A stretch of DNA of 64,000 nucleotides, taken from Liolophura sinensis (taxonomy: Eukaryota; Mollusca; Polyplacophora; Chitonida; Chitonidae). The notes under the pieces were generated by a model that worked only from the letters and a program-made list of their open reading frames with translations, had not been told where the DNA came from and made no database searches. Shown here one piece after another: positions 59,428-64,000 of the stretch. Location: the NCBI RefSeq assembly GCF_032854445.1, contig NC_088304.1, positions 35,201,551 through 35,265,550 of the forward strand, written 5' to 3'. The first letter of the stretch is position 1, and each line of letters begins with the position of its first letter. Both the position numbers and the translations under genes were made by a program.

Positions 59428-59684
59428 GTGCTGGTGTGGCTGAGGGGGTTAGCATGCCTGTACGGAGCAAATAACCCAGAAGACTCCCACCAATGCAATC
59501 CCTGTGAGCTCAACTCCATCTCATGCTGGCTTCCTCTCCAGGGATATGTGAGAAGGTCTGTAAACAACCTTCAGATGGTTACCCCGGGCTCTGCCTGGTT
59601 CTCTCCCTCCATAATGCTGGCCACCGTTGTATAACTCAAATATTCTCGAGTACAGCATAAAACACCAATCAAATAAATAAATAA
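59428..59684 (+). mobile_element. Full-length SINE, diverged
   Basis: TGGTGTGGCTGAGGGGGTTA head, CCTGTGAGCTCAACTCCATC, GAGTACAGCATAAAACACC and an AAATAAATAAATAAA tail. It lies downstream of the GST gene's stop, between the two convergent genes. Confidence 0.8.
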
Positions 59685-59983
59685 AATATAGCACTGGATC
59701 ACTGTGATGATGTGCAGTGATGTTGAGGATGACTGAGGTTGTGTTGGTGCTCTTTGAAACTTCTAAAATGTACATGAAGAAGTACCTTTATTTTTGTCAG
59801 ATTTTTTTATTTTTATTTTTATTTTTGGCCCAGTTTTCAGAAGATGAAAATATTTCTTGCCTTTCACAATATTTAGCTGAAAAATTCAAGATTTGCATTA
59901 AAATATCTGGAGTTCAAAGCTTCTTCTTGCATGAAAAGTTTTTTCATGTGCATTATCCTCAATAGCCCTTCACAACTAGTGCA

Positions 59984-62009
59984 TCAGAGTTTGGCCATTT
60001 TCATATCGTCATATCTGTCCCTCACTCGGTATATCATCTGATGAGCCGCGTCAAAGTGAGGCTGGAGCCTCTGTGTCACTCTCTCCACCCAAGCATTGAC
60101 CAGCGGTCTCTGGGTAAAAAGGGCCTCTTCTTTGACAGCATACAGCTGAGTCAGCTCACACACACCCAGCACGTCACCCACAGAGATTTCATTTCCGCTA
60201 ACAAACGGCGTTTTCAAGAAAGCTGTCTCGAGTCCATCCAGGGCCTCATTCACCAGCTTTTTCCATCTTTGGACTTTTTCTTGATTAATTGGCTTTCCCT
60301 TTGCCATTGGTATTATCAACTGGACAAAAAAACAACAGGTGATTGAGGATTTATACATTGTTAGTCTGACCTGAGCAAAGATCATGTTAATATTTGACTT
60401 TCCTACTATAATTGTTGTTCTGCGCCATAAGAATATTTCACTTACACAAGGCAGCCAGCATTATGGTGGGAGGAAACTGGGCAGAGTGCGTGAAAAATTG
60501 ACGACCATCCTCAGGTTGCTTACAGACCTTCACACATACGGCCAGAAAGGAAGACAGCATGAGCTGGACTTGAACAATGGGGTACAATGCTGGTTTCACT
60601 TCAATAAGAAAGTTTCACTTCAGACATACAGCCAGTTTTACTGGAATAAACCTGCAACCTTCAGCAAGTAACTGACAAATTTTTCCACAAGTGATGATCA
60701 TGCATAGATTTCATCCACCTAGGGAGCTCTGTCTTATGTTCTGGTGGAAAGCGAGTGATTTCCTATGAACTTCGTGTAAGATGACCTCAAATGGCCAAGA
60801 AGAATGATAAGGAGTCTGTGAATTTACATTCAGTGAGCTCATTGATAACAAGGTTAAGTTGAAGCTCGGGTCGGACTAGCCGCAACTGCTTATATGGTTA
60901 CTAAACTAACGTATGTACTATTGTTACAAATGTTACCCGGCTCAAAGCTGGAAATTCATCCCTGCACTGTTCAATTTAGGTCCGGAATCCCTACAACTGC
61001 ATGAAGCAGAGACACTGGGTAAGCCCACCACCTTACCATATTTTCTCCACATTGTCGCTATACATCACCAGGATAGTAGACACGTCCCTTTTTGCTTTTG
61101 GGGCATCCTGTACCGTGAATGGAAGTTGATTTGTGTAAGTGACAACATGGTGGCTGGTGACGTGTTCAGATGAGTCAGTAGGGGGTATTTTGTTTGTATT
61201 TTCCCATTTCCAAACTTCACTCTGGAGAGTAAAACTAAAGGAACAATTCTGAAGGTAGGTGTCTAGAGTCCTTTTCAGATGTCCCCAAGAGTTTGAAGGC
61301 CATAACCTCTGATGGTACAAGGGTGTAATAAAAATGTACATGTAGTGATGGGTGGGCAGGAAGTTTCCTCTGTCGATAGAGCTCACAAATCTGATAAAGA
61401 CAGCCAATTAATATAATTGTTGTAAAGTAACAAAGTTGAAGTTGACTTCACAGGACAGATGCAGCTGTGAAGAAAGTAGTCAGGTGGATAGAGGCCAAAT
61501 TTTTTCAACTGTTGATGCACAGAGATCAGGTTTTATGCATGTTAAGTCTGAAGACTATATGTGGTTCACTTATTAGGGATAGGTGACTGGAAATGCAAAA
61601 ATTGGTAGTCGACACCCTGCCCCTGAATAAGCTAGGGGAAAGCATTAATTAATCAATATAAACTTCCACTTTGACCACTGAAAATCTGTGCTCATTTGTG
61701 AAGGTATTCTGCATGAACCCAGCATTCAATGACTGGCACTTACTAAGTCACTTTTCACTTACATCCGTAAAGCACGTGGCGTTCAACAGAGCATACACAT
61801 GTAGAATCGATCAAATTGAAGAGTGCGTTGTGGAGAGAATAGCAGGAACTATACAGACCTTTTCCCTGAAGAGTGAGGCAGCAGCTATCCGTAATCCTAG
61901 GTGATGCCAGCTCATGTACTCGTCCACTCTAACCTGAGCCTGGAGGTCACGTGGATACCAGTGGTCTGCCACATTGTACTTCACGCACAGATACTTCAGG
62001 ATGGCAACA
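59984..62009 (-). CDS. GSTT1: Theta-class glutathione S-transferase, 3' part
   Basis: Two exons on the minus strand: 62009-61859 (first base completes a codon, then 50 codons) and 60319-59984 (111 codons and TGA). The junction is phase 0 with GT/AG ends. Exon 1 in view begins VAILKYLCVKYNVADHWYPR and continues LQAQVRVDEYMSWHHLGL, which matches the end of the thioredoxin-fold domain and start of the helical domain in GSTT proteins (WYP, RVDEYL.W.H). The last exon has the C-terminal helical domain with SGNEISVGDVLGVCELTQ and ends DDMKMAKL. The N-terminal exons with the catalytic Ser lie beyond the right edge. Theta GSTs conjugate glutathione to small electrophiles such as halogenated compounds in the cytosol. 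Tandem copies of its splice acceptor fill 62011-63510. It converges with CHEK2. Confidence 0.92.
60430..60575 (-). mobile_element. SINE fragment, reverse orientation
   Basis: GAATATTTCACTTACACAAG, CAGCATTATGGTGGGAGGAA, CATACGGCCAGAAAGGAAG and AGCATGAGCTGGACTTGAA; both ends are missing. In the GST intron. Confidence 0.75.
60576..61858 (-). other. Intron of the GST gene
   Basis: AT-rich unique sequence apart from the SINE fragment at 60430-60575. No additional exon was recognised, and the flanking exons join in phase without one. Confidence 0.5.
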
Positions 62010-62010
62010 C

Positions 62011-63510
62011 TACAAATACAAGACTACACATGTAAGGATACTTCAGGATGATAGCACTACAAATACAGCACTACACATGTAAGGATACTTCAGGATGATA
62101 GCACTACAAATACAGCACTACACATGTAAAGATACTTCAGGATGGCCACACTACAAATACAGCACTACACATGTAAAGATACTTCACTCAGGATACAGCA
62201 CTACACATGTAAAGATACTTCAGGATGGCCACACTATAAATGCAGTACTACACATGTAAGGATACTTCAGGATGGCAACACTACAAATACAGCACTACAC
62301 ATGTAAGGATACTTCAGGATGATAGCACTACAAATGCAGCACTACACATGTAAGGATACTTCAGGATCATAGCACTACAAATACAGCACTACACATGTAA
62401 GGATACTTCAGGATGATAGCACTACAAATACAGCACTACACATGTAAGGATGCTTCAGGATGGCAACACTACAAATACAGCACTACACATGTAAGGATAC
62501 TTCAGGATGATAGCACTACAAATACAGCACTACACATGTAAGGATGCTTCAGGATGGCAACACTACAAATACAGCACTACACATGTAAGGATACTTCAGG
62601 ATGATAGCACTACAAATACAGCACTACACATGTAAAGATACTTCAGGATGGCCACACCACAAACACAGCACTACACATATAAGAATACTTCAAGATGGCC
62701 ACACTACAGACACAGCACTGCACATGTAAGGATACTTCACTCAGGATGTCAACACTACAAATACAGGACTACAAATGTAAGGATACATCAGGATGATAGC
62801 ACTACAAATACAGGACTACACATGTAAGGATATTTCACTCAGGATGGCAACACTACAAATACAGCACTACACATGTAAAGATACTTCACTCAGGAGACAG
62901 CACTACACATGTAAGGATACTTCAGGATGATAGCACTACAAATACAGCACTACACATGTAAGGATACTTCAGGATGATAGCACTACAAATACAGCACTAT
63001 TCATGTAAGGATACTTCACTCAGGATGGCAAACACTACAAATACAGCACTACACATGTAAAGATACTTCACTCAGGATACAGGACTACACATGTAAGGAT
63101 ACTTCAGGATGATAGCACTACAAATACAGCACTACACATGTAAAGATACTTCACTCAGGAGACAGCACTACACATGTAAGGATACTTCAGGATGATAGCA
63201 CTACAAATACAGCAGTACACATGTAAGGATGCTTCACTCAGGATACAGGAATACACATGTAAGGATACTTCAGGATGATAGCACTACAAATACAGCACTA
63301 CACATGTAAAGATACTTCACTCAGGAGACAGCACTACACATGTAAGGATACTTCAGGATGATAGCACTACAAATACAAGACTACACATGTAAGGATACTT
63401 CAGGATGATAGCACTACAAATACAGCACTACAAATGTAAAGATACTTCACTCAGGATACAGCACTACACATGTAAGGATACTTCAGGGTGATAGCACTAC
63501 AAATACAGCA
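62011..63510 (-). repeat. ~46 bp array of the GST exon acceptor and first codons, ~33 copies
   Basis: On the coding strand each unit holds TGTATTTGTAG (the true acceptor), then a version of TGTTGCCATCCTGAAGTATC (first bases of the exon, VAILKY), then CTTACATGTGTAGTGC. Many units carry GCTATCATCC instead. A shorter variant with CTTCACTCAGGA joins some units. It lies upstream of the exon in the gene's own orientation, within its intron. Confidence 0.92.
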
Positions 63511-63639
63511 ATAGGCATACACAAATACATCCAGATTGCACCACAAAGTGAAAAGAATTTCTTTAAGGTGTAAATGTTTGTTTCCCTTTGTACAAGAAAC
63601 CTCTGTACTGCGAAGTAAACCTTTCCACCCTACATAAAA

Positions 63640-64000
63640 TCTTAGCGGCACACAGAAAACATTCCCACCATGGAGAAACGTCTGACAATGGACAAAATCT
63701 GGCCCACCAGTTCAAACTTTTAGCCCTGGAGACAACCTTCCCATCATGGAGAAAATCTTTGCACTTCGGAGAAAACTATTTACACCATAGAGGATAAGTT
63801 TTCACAACTGATAAAATAGTAATAATGCACTTGAAAAGTATGTAGGAAAATGTATACATCATGGTGAAAACCTTTCCCACTCCAGTGAAAACTGTGCTGG
63901 GCAGGAAATGATTCTAAAATGGAGACATGTTTACACTACAAAGAAAACATTAATACCGTAGAGAAAAAGTTTTACACTGTCATGACTGTGTTGAAAATGT
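63640..64000. repeat. Degenerate ~25-30 bp repeats with ATGGAGAAAA core
   Basis: Loose repeats such as CACCATGGAGAAACG, CATCATGGAGAAAATC, TTCGGAGAAAACT, CATGGTGAAAACC and GTAGAGAAAAAG to the right edge. Old or weak array; no coding meaning found. Confidence 0.45.

Noticed and set aside
61033-61407. 124 aa minus-strand ORF in the GST intron
   Set aside because: No similarity to GST or another family, and flanking GST exons already join in phase.

Overview
The window is intron-rich, AT-leaning nuclear DNA of an invertebrate animal. Exons are short and bounded by GT/AG. Introns are long and full of tandem arrays. At least a dozen copies of a tRNA-headed SINE with a CAAATAAATAAATA-type tail are scattered through it. 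That SINE looks like those I associate with molluscs (Meta-type SINEs). Spiralian, most likely mollusc, is my inference; the species cannot be told from sequence alone.

Five protein-coding genes can be reconstructed exon by exon with consistent reading phase. In order they are: (1) the 3' end of a KIF22/Kid-like chromokinesin, plus strand, 412-5105, entering from the left; (2) a complete CHCHD2/CHCHD10-type mitochondrial twin-CX9C protein, minus strand, 9391-12460, 4 exons, 150 aa; (3) a complete LRRC74A-like leucine-rich-repeat plus EF-hand protein, plus strand, 15650-32847, 13 exons, at least 625 aa; (4) a complete CHEK2 (Chk2) DNA-damage checkpoint kinase, plus strand, 38786-56378, 15 exons, 516 aa; (5) the 3' part of a theta-class glutathione S-transferase, minus strand, 59984-62009, whose N-terminal exons lie beyond the right edge. 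KIF22 and CHCHD2 converge, CHCHD2 and LRRC74 diverge, and CHEK2 and the GST converge. These are ordinary eukaryotic neighbours, not an operon. Relatives of four of them (CHCHD10, LRRC74B, CHEK2, GSTT) sit on human 22q11-q12, so the window may be a piece of an ancient animal linkage group.

The most unusual property is the tandem arrays. Several are built from pieces of the neighbouring exon together with its splice site: 2346-2725, 21943-23680, 24465-25330, 28162-29001, 32260-32600 and 62011-63510. They leave runs of decoy exons, donors or acceptors inside introns. In one case (28162-29001) the copies are 120 bp, in frame and open, so acceptor choice could add 0 to 6 extra 40-residue repeats to the LRRC74-like protein. 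Other arrays (45, 57, 93, 41, 40 and 173 bp units) are intronic or intergenic and have no visible exon origin. Some have periods divisible by three, which produces long spurious ORFs.

Retroposed SINEs with clean target-site duplications, some truncated at the 5' end, one MITE-like inverted-repeat element and a dispersed ~210 bp repeat make up the remaining recognisable non-coding content. No virus, CRISPR, rRNA or functional tRNA gene was seen.
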